Positions 1-9,229 of a DNA stretch of 64,000 nt are shown here, one piece after another (the first letter of the stretch is position 1; each line of letters opens with the position of its first letter). The stretch spans positions 1 to 64,000 of the forward strand of contig JAVLUZ010000572.1 of the NCBI GenBank assembly GCA_036768485.1, in the 5' to 3' direction. Made by a program: the position numbers and the translations under genes. The notes below the pieces were generated by a model. The model made no database searches. It saw only the letters and a list, made by a program, of their open reading frames with translations, and had not been told where the DNA came from. The stretch comes from Mermis nigrescens (taxonomy: Eukaryota > Nematoda > Enoplea > Mermithida > Mermithidae).

Positions 1-1
1 C

Positions 2-859
2 ACAGACGCCGATTTAGCTTTCTTTGCATTGCAACATCGACAATGGAATTCGGAATTCGATGTTTCGAATTTTAATATTGCTCAAAGCGTTCGATTGGCC
101 GACTTGTACAAATGGTATTACGTCACGTTTCGTACAACGCCAAACGTCGTACCAGCGCCGTTTGTGATTCGCACCGACAACGGAATGCACAACGCCATTC
201 AAGCGTTTCAAAGACGTCGATTTCGAGGAATTTCCGTCGTATCGTTGGACGTCGAAAAGGTCGACTTTCGAAAGCCGTATGAAGACGTCAAAGAAGCATC
301 ACGTAAGCTGTTTTTGCCCGGACGACCTACTCATAGCCAATTGAAAGGTACGTATGCCAGGTGGGTAATTATTGCTAGTCCATTTAATTATGTCGTAATT
401 ATTGATTGTGCTTTAATTTCTGAAAATGCTTGGAATCAATTATTGCAGTTTTTGATGCACGAAAAAACGTTAGTCATAGGTTTTGACGTTTCTGAAGATT
501 TATGGTCGTTGCATTTAACTTTTGGTCCTGTTTCGGAAGAAATTAACGTCAAATCTTGGAATCAAAGTTATACGGCAAGAACTCGAAAATGGTTTAAACA
601 AAAAGGCATTTTGTATAAACTTCGCGTTATTGATTTAAAAGTAGTTTTAGAGTTTCCAGGTAATTCTGCCGATATTGATCATGATGAAAATTTAAAAGCT
701 AATTGGTTGAAAGCAGGTTTATGTCCTGAAGGACAAGGTTTATATCATTTAGCTCAACAATCGTTAGGCATAGATTTGTTACCTCATGACATCTTAGCTA
801 ATGTGCATTATTCAAAAATTTCGACTTTTTCAACGTTTTTGAGCCAACAACTCAAATGA
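2..859 (+). CDS. DEDDy 3'-5' exonuclease-like domain, N-terminal part (5' partial)
   Basis: The frame is open to the window's left edge, so the true start lies upstream. Counting from the TTG codon at 29, it shows the layout of the Mut-7/EXD exonuclease family: motif I D-x-E at residues 74-76 (SLDVEK); a second strand with WVIIASPF and VVIIDC (about 112-127); motif II LVIGFDVSEDLWSL with Asp157; then VIDLKVV (200-206) and GLYHLAQQSLGIDL (237-250). In this family two metal ions held by four acidic residues remove 3' nucleotides from RNA or DNA. Motif III is not in this frame. It appears as YMSLD at the start of the next frame, nine bases past the stop, so the domain is split. A TGA overlaps the next ATG (ATGA). 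The first 300 bases are GC-rich and the rest AT-rich. I am confident of the fold and unsure of the function. Confidence 0.72.
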   Translation, partial: TDADLAFFALQHRQWNSEFDVSNFNIAQSVRLADLYKWYYVTFRTTPNVVPAPFVIRTDNGMHNAIQAFQRRRFRGISVVSLDVEKVDFRKPYEDVKEASRKLFLPGRPTHSQLKGTYARWVIIASPFNYVVIIDCALISENAWNQLLQFLMHEKTLVIGFDVSEDLWSLHLTFGPVSEEINVKSWNQSYTARTRKWFKQKGILYKLRVIDLKVVLEFPGNSADIDHDENLKANWLKAGLCPEGQGLYHLAQQSLGIDLLPHDILANVHYSKISTFSTFLSQQLK

Positions 860-2307
860 AAGAGTATATGTCGTTAGATGGTTTAGTCACAGCTCATACG
901 TTTATGGCTTTGTTTCGTTTAAATTTAATTCCATGTGCAATGCGAATTATTCCTACGTTTCCGCATGATACCCTTTTGCCAAAAAATATCAGAAATACGG
1001 TTCTTTTTGTCGCTAAAAAATATCATAAAGTAGTTGAGTTAAAAAAGGCAATTTTTGATGAAGTGCAGGCGCTGCATCAATTTATGGCAGAACCTGTTAA
1101 TTCAAATTTGCCTCTGTTTCCTGCACAGCAAGTTTACGATGATATGATACGTTATGTAGCACAGGTGCAGTATAAACATGGTATTAATCCGTATATTAAT
1201 AATGTCCCTATTGATCAGTTAACTAAAGGCCAAAAACGTGCCATATTCGTGAAAGCGTCTGAAAATGCTTTGTTAGACGAAGCATATGATTTAGAGGTAG
1301 AACGTATGAATCAAATTGAAACTAATCGTAAAATCTTTGTTTCTGATTCATCTTCGGTACCAACAGTTCATTTCGATCCTTATTGTGCTCTCGACGTAAA
1401 TGACCAAAAGATAATCAAAAAACCTTATTTCTTGGAAGCTACGAAAGCACGTAGTCAGGCTGAAGCTTATATTTATTTAAGCATGGTTGTTGATGCTATT
1501 AATCAGTTAGAATCGATTGGTACTGATCAATCTGTCGAAAAAATTTGTAAACTCCGTGTTGTTAATATGCTTGATAACGAAAATAAGCCTTTGTCTCAAG
1601 TAAATAATTTTGTGGCTATGTTACCTGAAAGCCCAAAAAATCGTGTGCCTCAAAATTTACTGATTTCTGCTGATATAATCAGAGTATCGTATGTTAATTT
1701 GATTTCGAATTCGCAAAATTATGATTTAATACCAAATCCTAATTATGGCAAATCTCCTAATTTTCTATTTAAGCCGTTTACGTATAATGTACCGATATTA
1801 GAAGGTGAAAATTTAACGCGTACATTTATGTGGTTTAAACAATTGAATGAAGAAGACGATTTAGAATTTTTGGTTAAGGAAGCCGAACGGAGCGTCCAGC
1901 AAGAGCAGGAACCTCCGTTGTCTCCCACTGAAATTTCTGAAAAACAAAAATATATCCAATCGTTAATTGATGGTAATGGTTTAGGTACATGGCTAGAGGA
2001 TGCCGCTAAATTTGCTAGTCAATATCGTCAAAATGTTAATGATCAGAGTATTCAGAAAGCAATCCCAACCCCTATTGTTTCAGTTGTCTCTTCGATCTCT
2101 AAAACGAGTCCTATGGTTTCTAATTCCTCAACTGTCGCTTCTGTTTTGAATTTACCAGCTCAGGTTCAGCCCCCGTTCAATCTGTTTTGCCTCCAATTAT
2201 GCATAATTTACCTATTGTGCCTTTATCGTCTGATGCTTTACGATTTTTACGAGTTCCAGGTGAAGCCTCATCGGTTGTGCACTCTGTTATTGTACAGCCT
2301 AAAGTAG
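856..2307 (+). CDS. Continuation frame of the exonuclease protein: motif III plus unknown region
   Basis: The frame opens with KEYMSLDGLVTAHTF. Its Y-x-x-x-D fits motif III of DEDDy exonucleases and the helix that follows it, completing the domain begun upstream in the -1 frame. The remaining roughly 440 residues are not recognised: mostly helical and polar, with an acidic stretch (EEDDLEFLVKEAE) and a Ser/Pro/Val-rich tract near the end. Past about 2175 the translation turns into hydrophobic nonsense, while the next frame continues sensibly, so a second -1 shift lies at or just before the CCCCC run near 2170. Initiation at 856 by termination-reinitiation, programmed frameshifting, decay or a sequence error cannot be told apart here. 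The genuine end of this frame is probably about 2175, not 2307. Confidence 0.6.
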   Translation: MKEYMSLDGLVTAHTFMALFRLNLIPCAMRIIPTFPHDTLLPKNIRNTVLFVAKKYHKVVELKKAIFDEVQALHQFMAEPVNSNLPLFPAQQVYDDMIRYVAQVQYKHGINPYINNVPIDQLTKGQKRAIFVKASENALLDEAYDLEVERMNQIETNRKIFVSDSSSVPTVHFDPYCALDVNDQKIIKKPYFLEATKARSQAEAYIYLSMVVDAINQLESIGTDQSVEKICKLRVVNMLDNENKPLSQVNNFVAMLPESPKNRVPQNLLISADIIRVSYVNLISNSQNYDLIPNPNYGKSPNFLFKPFTYNVPILEGENLTRTFMWFKQLNEEDDLEFLVKEAERSVQQEQEPPLSPTEISEKQKYIQSLIDGNGLGTWLEDAAKFASQYRQNVNDQSIQKAIPTPIVSVVSSISKTSPMVSNSSTVASVLNLPAQVQPPFNLFCLQLCIIYLLCLYRLMLYDFYEFQVKPHRLCTLLLYSLK

Positions 2308-3179
2308 TGTGTAATGATTCTGTTCAATTTCAAGCTTATCGTAGAGCTACTAATCTTATTATTAAAAATATGCAAAATCAATTAAAAATCTCCGAAAATC
2401 GTGCCAAAAATTACGAAAATCAGGTCAAAAATTTGAATGCTGCATTGAAATCCACGTCTGCTAAGTTGCAAGAAATGGAAGTAAAATGCCAGCATTTAAA
2501 AGAGTCTAAAAAGTGTTTATCGTGTAATCGAATTTTCCTGACCATTGAGCCTGAGAGTAGGGATAAATCTCTTGAGGCGTCTAGGAATGTTGAGTGCAGT
2601 AAGGAGGATGACCCCAGGAAGACTCAACGACGACCAAGCTCGATTACGACCGAAATGCTAGCTGATGCTCTCCAGATCGCTCGCACAAAACTTCGTAAGA
2701 AAGACTTTGCTGCTATGGATCTCGATCGTAGACGTGTCGATTTTTCGCATTCGTTGGTAGCGCCGCTTTTCCCCAACACCGATGTTCTCGACAAAGTTCG
2801 TATCGCTTATAACGCCATCTTCGATCAATTCAAAGATCGTTATGCTGTTGACAGGACATACGCTTTCACGATTTCGCAACGTGAGCGTGTCGCCTCTATT
2901 TTTGCACAATGGCGAGTCGAGATGTCCCCTGACGATTCCCGATTATCGATAATTCGTTTGATCCAACTTGTCGCGCTCACCAACGCTAATATTTCGCCTA
3001 CCGAATATTCGTCTACGAAGTTAGAACATTTCCGTTGCTCAGCCGAATCTATGTTGGCTGACATCACAGCCCGATCCGAAAATCGATATGATGACACTGC
3101 TGAAGGACGTAGACGCCGCCGAGTTCGTGCCGGCAAATCGACTGCCGTGCCTAAAGGGGTTGAAGATGCCGAAGCTTAG
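2187..3179 (+). CDS. C-terminal frame: coiled coil and Arg-rich tail of the same protein
   Basis: This continues the preceding frame after a -1 shift. The real join is probably 5' of the ATG at 2187, near the C run at about 2170. A strongly predicted coiled coil runs from about residue 50 to 107 (heptad-like, rich in N, K, L and E), followed by a CLSCNRIF Cys pair. A GC-richer helical region of about 170 residues ends in a basic run, GRRRRRVRAGK, which could bind nucleic acid. No catalytic motif is seen. The coiled coil and basic tail suggest multimerisation and nucleic-acid binding by the exonuclease protein. The base composition change at about 2560 hints at a mosaic origin. The stop at 3179 is about 160 bases before a purine tract. 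Confidence 0.55.
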   Translation: MPPIMHNLPIVPLSSDALRFLRVPGEASSVVHSVIVQPKVVCNDSVQFQAYRRATNLIIKNMQNQLKISENRAKNYENQVKNLNAALKSTSAKLQEMEVKCQHLKESKKCLSCNRIFLTIEPESRDKSLEASRNVECSKEDDPRKTQRRPSSITTEMLADALQIARTKLRKKDFAAMDLDRRRVDFSHSLVAPLFPNTDVLDKVRIAYNAIFDQFKDRYAVDRTYAFTISQRERVASIFAQWRVEMSPDDSRLSIIRLIQLVALTNANISPTEYSSTKLEHFRCSAESMLADITARSENRYDDTAEGRRRRRVRAGKSTAVPKGVEDAEA

Positions 3180-3336
3180 CTTAGGTTTAGCTAGGTACTG
3201 GTCAGGAAGGCCCCTAAGTTTTCTTTTTAGGCGCGTCTGCCACGACGATTTTTCTCGTTTGTTCATGTACATTTATATTTTTTCTCTCTCGCTAGGTTAA
3301 TCCCCCATAAGTACGTATAGTGTAAACTTAGCATTT

Positions 3337-3352
3337 TCGGGGAGGGGGAAGG
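3337..3352 (+). other. Polypurine tract next to an LTR-like start
   Basis: A run of G and A only (GGGGAGGGGGAAGGA) is followed directly by TGTGGCAGTC. This is the arrangement of a plus-strand primer (PPT) and the 5' end of a 3' LTR in LTR retroelements. It lies about 160 bases after the last stop of the exonuclease frames. The rest of any such element would be left of the window, so the partner LTR cannot be checked here. Confidence 0.45.
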
Positions 3353-4140
3353 ATGTGGCAGTCGCCCGTCAATCCTCTGCCATTACCTGATATGCTAATT
3401 ATGCATATATTAATTTTTTGATAAATTTCCTAAAATTGAACCTAATTAATACATAAGTAGTTAATACTTTTAATTCTTATAAATTAACCTAATATTTTCC
3501 TTATACAAAATATCTTGCATTATTTCTTAAACGTGTATTATTCCAATGTTCATTGTATAATTATAGCGTATGATACATGGTTAATGCTCTAACGCTGTTT
3601 ACAAAGTTATAATAGTACACAGTTGCGCAGGTTTAGCCGATGTATCTTCATGCAAATAGATTTTCAATATCTGTCACAAAATTGCGTTCATTTAAGGCGT
3701 TCCTTTTTTCATTTTCCCATCCTATGTAAATTTGAACAAAAACATATTTGGCGTCTCTTTTTTCTCTTCCTGTCTTGTCGTTGTTCATTGGTATCTATGT
3801 TCTTATCCAGCGTCGCGTCTGCAATATTCGTTGTATTACGTTTATATTAATAATTCAATACAGGACCGTTCATTTTTGCTGAGTGCCATTCATGCCTTGT
3901 CCACATTATTTTCAAGTTAGCCTGCCGCTAGGTTAACTTTTATTGTTAGTGTTAGTTGTTCCTTTACGTATTACAATTAATTCTTTTAAAATTTTTCACA
4001 TGCAATTCACTATATGGCCGATATTTTCTCAATATTTCAAATCATTTCTCAATTAATTATCAGAGTAACCACTTAACGATTTATCGAAATTATACAAAGG
4101 TTAATAATTTTATTTATTAATCTGGACGGCCCTCCAAACA
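3353..4140 (+). repeat. Candidate 3' LTR (boundary uncertain)
   Basis: AT-rich non-coding sequence starting TGTGG after the purine tract. A possible end is the CCAAACA at about 4140, just before a GTAAGTAAGTAC run; that would give TG...CA ends over about 790 bp. No second copy is present in the window, so both the identity and the right boundary are inferred. The short open frames inside show no family resemblance. Confidence 0.3.
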
Positions 4141-4453
4141 GTAAGTAAGTACAAATCTTTTACTTGATAGAAAGTTTATATAGTTAGAGTTAAGATAAGC
4201 CAAGAATTAGCTTAACCATAACTTATTTTGGAGCCAAATGAGCTGATACCTCAAGTCGGACTCTAGACCTGTTTTCTAGTCTAAATTTTGTGCTCCTACT
4301 CATAATAGTTCAATAAGTAGGTAAGTACATATCTAGTCTTAAGGTACAAAAACAAATAGTCATTAAACTTTTCAACGAATTAAATTTTATCTTTTTCTCC
4401 CTTTTCTCTTGCGGACTGATAGGTCTCCATCCCTACCAAAAATGGAGTCACAT

Positions 4454-4516
4454 GTTCAAGCCAATGTCAGCTCGGGGGTCCGCGGGGGTCCGCTCGGGGC
4501 TACCCCGCTAGAAGGG
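4454..4516 (+). repeat. Left inverted repeat of the Polinton-like element
   Basis: GC-rich: begins GTTCAAGCCA and contains CTCGGGGGTCCGCGGGGG and CTAGAAGGG. It is the reverse complement of 13015-13077 apart from about two single-base indels and one substitution. It contrasts sharply with its AT-rich surroundings. Confidence 0.75.
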
Positions 4517-4573
4517 GAATTTGGTATATGATCAGTCTTTGTGGGGATAAATAACTGAATTGAGCGAGAAAAA

Positions 4574-4660
4574 AAGAGGTGCTCTCTTGAGGGATCGAAC
4601 CGCCGATCTCTCGCACCTCAGCTAAGGAGCGGAACCACTGCGCTTCGCAGGGGCATATCT
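4574..4660 (-). repeat. tRNA-like sequence (Pol III A and B boxes), probably a tRNA relic or SINE head
   Basis: On the minus strand, an A-box-like AGCGCAGTGG with a four-pair D stem (AGCG/CGCT) is followed about 35 bases later by a good B box, GGTTCGATCCC. The anticodon and acceptor stems do not fold properly, so it is not called a functional tRNA. It sits just inside the left inverted repeat of the Polinton-like element. Confidence 0.4.
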
Positions 4661-4831
4661 CAATTTTTTCTCGAACGAGGGTCAATCCTGTCTAAGCGTT
4701 GCGGTTAAAGCCGTAAAGTTATGTTTCAAGTAGAGCATATAATAAGGTCACGGCAAGTTTTTTCTAAAATTCGACTAAGGTTAAACATAGTTTCCGGCGG
4801 CTTTTTCAATAATATTAAAATTTATGCTAAT

Positions 4832-5018
4832 GCTATAAATATCAACGAACTTTATAAATATCGAGCGATTAGTTCGCACGAAGCCTATAAATATCACTGA
4901 CGTTTCATCAAGCTTATTCCGGTCTTTGTGACTAGCGAGATAAAGTCTATAAATATCAGTGACGTTTCATCAAGCTTACTCGGTCTTTGTGACTAGTGAG
5001 GTAAAGTCTATAAATATC
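4832..5018 (+). promoter_or_regulatory. Array of five TATAAATATC motifs upstream of PolB
   Basis: CTATAAATATCA-type motifs occur near 4836, 4853, 4887, 4950 and 5009. The last copies sit inside a direct repeat of about 60-65 bases (also containing GGTCTTTGTGACTAG) at about 4915-5030. They look like a tandem TATA-box promoter for the PolB gene. Related TATAAATAT motifs lie just upstream of the integrase (about 11302) and inside its 3' end, before the small ORF (about 12291). Function is inferred from position only. Confidence 0.5.
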
Positions 5019-5049
5019 AGTGACGTTTATAAAAATCATCAAGCTTTCC

Positions 5050-8000
5050 ATGGTCTATGTGACTATTACGAAGCACAAAATGGAGAAGCAATACGTCTGC
5101 AACGTATGTAATAAAGCGTCCTCAAGGCCAAACAGGCTCGAAGAACATAATAATTCTGTTCATTTAGGCTCACGTTTCAGATGTCCCCAGTGTAATGTAT
5201 TGTTTAAACTTTCAAGAAAACTGGTAAATCATTTTGAATTGATTCATCAAACTTCATTTGAATGTATTTATTGTGATATGACTTTCGATTCCAAAAAAGA
5301 TATATTTTCAAAAGAACATCTACATAATTGTCTTTCAATAAAACCTATATCCGGGACTATACTGGAGCCTAAGGAACAGCTTAAGAAAGACAATATTATA
5401 CCCGAAGATGGGCTCCTACCTAATTTGGACGATTACCCCGATCAAATGATTGATACTGTACGAACTTATTGGCCGCTGATTCGTACTCAAAAGAACATAA
5501 AAGATCTTTTAGATCACGCATATAATTATCGATGGGGCGTTGGCGATTACATGGCAATGTTAACCGATGTTTTTAATAATGAGCAAGAAGCATTCAGAAT
5601 AAATGGCGCCTTTGGCTTCACATTGAAAAATCAAGAAACGGGCGCTAGTAAATATTGGTACCCATCGCAAAATAATTTTAATCTTTTAGATAAACCCGTA
5701 CTTATTAAAGATGGTGAGGACATAAAACAATTAGCTGAGCAATTAAATGAAATTGATATTGAGAATAAAATAAGCCGGCCAGATACTAAATGGGCAATAG
5801 AAGCTATAACAAATATTGAATTCTATGTAACACCACAAAAGAATTTCATAGCCGGTTGTACTGACGTCAATCTTCCAACATCAATTTCATATCAGAGGCA
5901 TACTTTACATATGACCCAAGATAGACAGCGTAATAAATTTAAGGACAATCTATGTTTCTTTAGATGTTTAGCCCAATGTTTAGTTGATGATTACGAAAAT
6001 AAGGATTTTGTATATAAATCTTTTCTTAAATATTGTAATTTAAAGAACATTCCGACTAATGTAAATACTTTTCAGGGTATAGCATATACGGATTTAGAAA
6101 TTTTAAAAGATTTATTCAAGGTAGATATTCAATGTTTTCATATTGATGAAGATAATCAAACGGCGGTTTGTTGGAAAAAGACAGTTAGGCGATATAAAAA
6201 AGTTTTGAATGTTGATATTTCGATCACTGAATCTGGAAAGGCGCATTTTAGTTATATTTTAAACCTAGATCAGTACGCAAAACGTTACAGTTGTTTAATG
6301 TGTGGCAGACTTTTCAAAGACGCGGAAAAATTAAGCAAGCATATATCAAAGCATTGTAATCATGGGGAGACTCGGCATAAATTCCCAGGTGGTGTCTTCC
6401 AGTTAAAGAAGACAGTGTTCGAAGAGCTCAATGAATTTGACATAGAAATTCCACATGATGATAAATTTTGTCCTTATTTCACTGTGTTCGATTTTGAAGC
6501 ACTTTTAATTAAGAAACCCATTGAAAATTCTGGAAAAATTGAGTTCATAGCACAGCACCAACCCGTTTCATGTGCAATTCACACGAATGTCCCCGGATTT
6601 GAGCCCATATGTTTTGTGAACAATGACCCAGATCAGCTAGTCATTCAGCTATTGCAGTATCTAGAAAAAATCCAGCGGGCGCAAAGCGCTCTTCTTCTCA
6701 GAACTTTTGGTTCAGTTTTGGTAGAACTCGATAAAAAAATTTGGGCTAGTGAGCTATATTTAGCTGAAACGACTAACAAAGATACAACACGCGAAAATGG
6801 AAGATTGAATAAACTTAATCGCACAAAGGCAAAATTACAAAAATATTGTAATCAATTGATTTGTCTAGGATTTAATTCTGGTAAATACGATATCAATCTG
6901 ATAAAACGAAATTTGTTTCCGGCTCTTATTCAACAAATTAGGAAGTACCCAAACAGCAGTAAGTGGCCTACGGCTATTCTTAGGAATGACACTACCCTTT
7001 GTATGACAACCAGCCTTTTCAAATTCTTAGACATTAGCACATATATAGCTCCGGGGTTTAGTTTAGACGCATTCACAAAAGCATACAAGGCAAGTTTAAC
7101 AAAAGCTAAATTTCCTTACGAATATTTAGACTCATTTGATAAATTGTATGAAACTCAGTTACCGCCAGCCGAAGCATTTTACAGTAAGTTAAGAGAAGAG
7201 TGCATAAGTTCACAGGATTATGAGCAATGTCAAAAATATTGGGCGGATAACAAAATGGAGACACTTATGGACTATCTCGTATTTTATAACATCAGAGATG
7301 TTGTCCCATTCTTAGAGGCATGTATGACTATGGCTCAACTGTACTGGTCCCAATTTGATATTGATATTTTCAGAGAAGCTATGTCATTACCCGGGGTTAC
7401 AGAACGTTATCTCTTCAAAAATGTCCCAGACACAAGATTTGCTCTCTTTAGTGAGCAAACAAAAAATCTTTATTATTCTCTCAAATCAAGCATGAGAGGT
7501 GGACTTTCTATGGTGATGACACGACTAGCGATTAAGGACCAGACTTTTATCAGAAATAATCCATCTAAGCCAGTAAAGTCTATAATTGGACTAGACTTCA
7601 ACGCACTCTATTTGTGGGCACAATCTATGGACACTCCAACTGGATATTTTGATCACTGGGTATTGGAAAATGGAAAATTTCACAAAATTAGCGCATCTAA
7701 ACCCATTTCAATAGAATGGCTCGAATACGAAAGCAAGAAAATCGGTCATTTTATTCAACATTCAGGAAATGGGAAGGAAAAAGTGGTGGGACCCAAGGCT
7801 CTTCCAGTCGACGGATTCTGTAGTGACACAAATACAGTTTATGAATTCTATGGCTGCTTCTGGCATTGTCACGAATGTCTGGCAGGCAGCCGTAATAAGA
7901 ACTGTGATCCAGATGAGGAGTTCGAGCGTATTAAAGAGAAAGAAGCCTATATAAAATCACTAGGCTTCAATCTCATTACGATTTGGGAATGTAAGTGGCA

Positions 8001-8316
8001 CACTGAGAGAATCGACTACCTCAAAACTCAAGACACACGAAAATTTTATATGAAAAGATGGGTAGGTCAACAAGAAATGATAAAATCTGTTTTAGATGGC
8101 TCAGTTTTTGGTTTCACAAAAGTAGATATTTCAACGCCGGACCATTTGAAAGAACAATATTCTGATTTTCCACCCATAATTAAGCACGCAGAAATAACTC
8201 GGAATGATATTGGAGACCTAATGAAACAGTATGCCGAGAAGACTGGTCAGTTAAAAAGGCCTCGTATAAACCTAATAAACAGTTTTTTTGGAAAAGAAAT
8301 TATGTTCATCAACTGA
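5050..8316 (+). CDS. Protein-primed family B DNA polymerase, main part (frameshifted near 3' end)
   Basis: This is the replicase of the Polinton-like element. The first ATG is at 5050, with another at 5080 just before the first zinc finger. Numbering from 5050: C2H2-like fingers near the N-terminus (C-x2-C...H-x4-H); an OTU-protease-like segment (DNLCFFRCLA, with a possible partner HFSYI); another C2H2 finger before the exonuclease; Exo I DFEA (Asp481); Exo II N609...YD614; Exo III Y-x3-D (Asp750); Pol motif A DFNALY (Asp849). Between motifs A and B lies an inserted segment like the Vsr mismatch endonuclease: VDG (Asp921), GCFWHCHEC (935-943) and IWEC (978-981). The frame ends at a premature TGA. 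Motifs B and C continue one base over in the next frame. Confidence 0.85.
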   Translation: MVYVTITKHKMEKQYVCNVCNKASSRPNRLEEHNNSVHLGSRFRCPQCNVLFKLSRKLVNHFELIHQTSFECIYCDMTFDSKKDIFSKEHLHNCLSIKPISGTILEPKEQLKKDNIIPEDGLLPNLDDYPDQMIDTVRTYWPLIRTQKNIKDLLDHAYNYRWGVGDYMAMLTDVFNNEQEAFRINGAFGFTLKNQETGASKYWYPSQNNFNLLDKPVLIKDGEDIKQLAEQLNEIDIENKISRPDTKWAIEAITNIEFYVTPQKNFIAGCTDVNLPTSISYQRHTLHMTQDRQRNKFKDNLCFFRCLAQCLVDDYENKDFVYKSFLKYCNLKNIPTNVNTFQGIAYTDLEILKDLFKVDIQCFHIDEDNQTAVCWKKTVRRYKKVLNVDISITESGKAHFSYILNLDQYAKRYSCLMCGRLFKDAEKLSKHISKHCNHGETRHKFPGGVFQLKKTVFEELNEFDIEIPHDDKFCPYFTVFDFEALLIKKPIENSGKIEFIAQHQPVSCAIHTNVPGFEPICFVNNDPDQLVIQLLQYLEKIQRAQSALLLRTFGSVLVELDKKIWASELYLAETTNKDTTRENGRLNKLNRTKAKLQKYCNQLICLGFNSGKYDINLIKRNLFPALIQQIRKYPNSSKWPTAILRNDTTLCMTTSLFKFLDISTYIAPGFSLDAFTKAYKASLTKAKFPYEYLDSFDKLYETQLPPAEAFYSKLREECISSQDYEQCQKYWADNKMETLMDYLVFYNIRDVVPFLEACMTMAQLYWSQFDIDIFREAMSLPGVTERYLFKNVPDTRFALFSEQTKNLYYSLKSSMRGGLSMVMTRLAIKDQTFIRNNPSKPVKSIIGLDFNALYLWAQSMDTPTGYFDHWVLENGKFHKISASKPISIEWLEYESKKIGHFIQHSGNGKEKVVGPKALPVDGFCSDTNTVYEFYGCFWHCHECLAGSRNKNCDPDEEFERIKEKEAYIKSLGFNLITIWECKWHTERIDYLKTQDTRKFYMKRWVGQQEMIKSVLDGSVFGFTKVDISTPDHLKEQYSDFPPIIKHAEITRNDIGDLMKQYAEKTGQLKRPRINLINSFFGKEIMFIN

Positions 8317-9229
8317 AATGATTCGATTTTTAGTCTCTCACGGTCTCATTTTAGAAAACGTTCATGAAATCGTTCAATATGACAGAACTAGACCATTTGA
8401 AAATTTCAGGGATATTGTCACAAAACATAGGCAAGAAGGGGACATTGACCCAAATCTAGCTATGATTGCTGACACGTTTAAACTTCTTGGCAACACAGGA
8501 TATGGCAAAACACTAACAAATAAAGAACAACATATTGACATTTCTTACGTAGACTATAAGAAAGCGGCAGAATGTAGCCTAAGTCCTTACATTAAGAAAA
8601 TCAAATGCATAACCAATAATTGTTATGAAGTACATATGAGAAAGAAGGAAATTTCACTAGATCTACCTATTGTTGTAGGATTGTCAGTGTATAATTGGGC
8701 CAAAATCCGAATGTTGGAATTCTTCTATGATGTTTTATTAAAATATTTCGATATTTCTGATTATCAATGTATGCAAACAGACACAGACAGCATTTACCTA
8801 GCGTTATCGGCAGAAAATTTACAAGATATTGTACGACCAGAGCTGAAAGCTGAGTTTGAGCATATATACCCAAGCTGGTTTGTCACTTCACAAGCTAGCA
8901 AACGGACACCAGGTCTTCTGAAGGAAGAATTTCGAGGAACAGCTATGTGTTGTTTGGCCGCCAAAACTTATATAGCTGTAGATGAAGTTACGAATAAAAC
9001 TAAATCGAGCAGTAAAGGCTTAATGAAAAATGTAAATAAGTTAAATTTCCAGCAATATAGCAGCGTATTAAAGCAGCAAGAAGCCAAAGGCGGCAAAAAT
9101 ATAGGCTTCCGGATGCAACCAGATAATCATATGTGGACATATATTCAAGAGAAGCAGGGATTACCTTATTTATATGTGAAACGGAAAGTTTTACCAGATG
9201 GAATTTCGACTGTCCCATTAGACATTTAA
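8288..9229 (+). CDS. PolB C-terminal part (palm motifs B and C) in the +1 frame
   Basis: This is the downstream piece of the same polymerase after a single-base (+1) shift between about 8285 and 8315. It carries motif B (K-L-L-G-N-T-G-Y-G-K, about 8479-8510) and motif C (TDTDSIY; the two Asp codons at 8780 and 8786), followed by a thumb/C-terminal region ending at TAA 9227-9229. All polymerase catalytic residues survive, so the shift is recent or an assembly error. The listed start is not a real initiation site. The last 100 codons or so are duplicated, in decayed form, at 10354. Confidence 0.82.
   Translation: MEKKLCSSTEMIRFLVSHGLILENVHEIVQYDRTRPFENFRDIVTKHRQEGDIDPNLAMIADTFKLLGNTGYGKTLTNKEQHIDISYVDYKKAAECSLSPYIKKIKCITNNCYEVHMRKKEISLDLPIVVGLSVYNWAKIRMLEFFYDVLLKYFDISDYQCMQTDTDSIYLALSAENLQDIVRPELKAEFEHIYPSWFVTSQASKRTPGLLKEEFRGTAMCCLAAKTYIAVDEVTNKTKSSSKGLMKNVNKLNFQQYSSVLKQQEAKGGKNIGFRMQPDNHMWTYIQEKQGLPYLYVKRKVLPDGISTVPLDI

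Noticed and set aside
4574..4660. A functional tRNA gene
   Set aside because: A and B boxes are good, but the anticodon arm and acceptor stem do not form. Called tRNA-like only.
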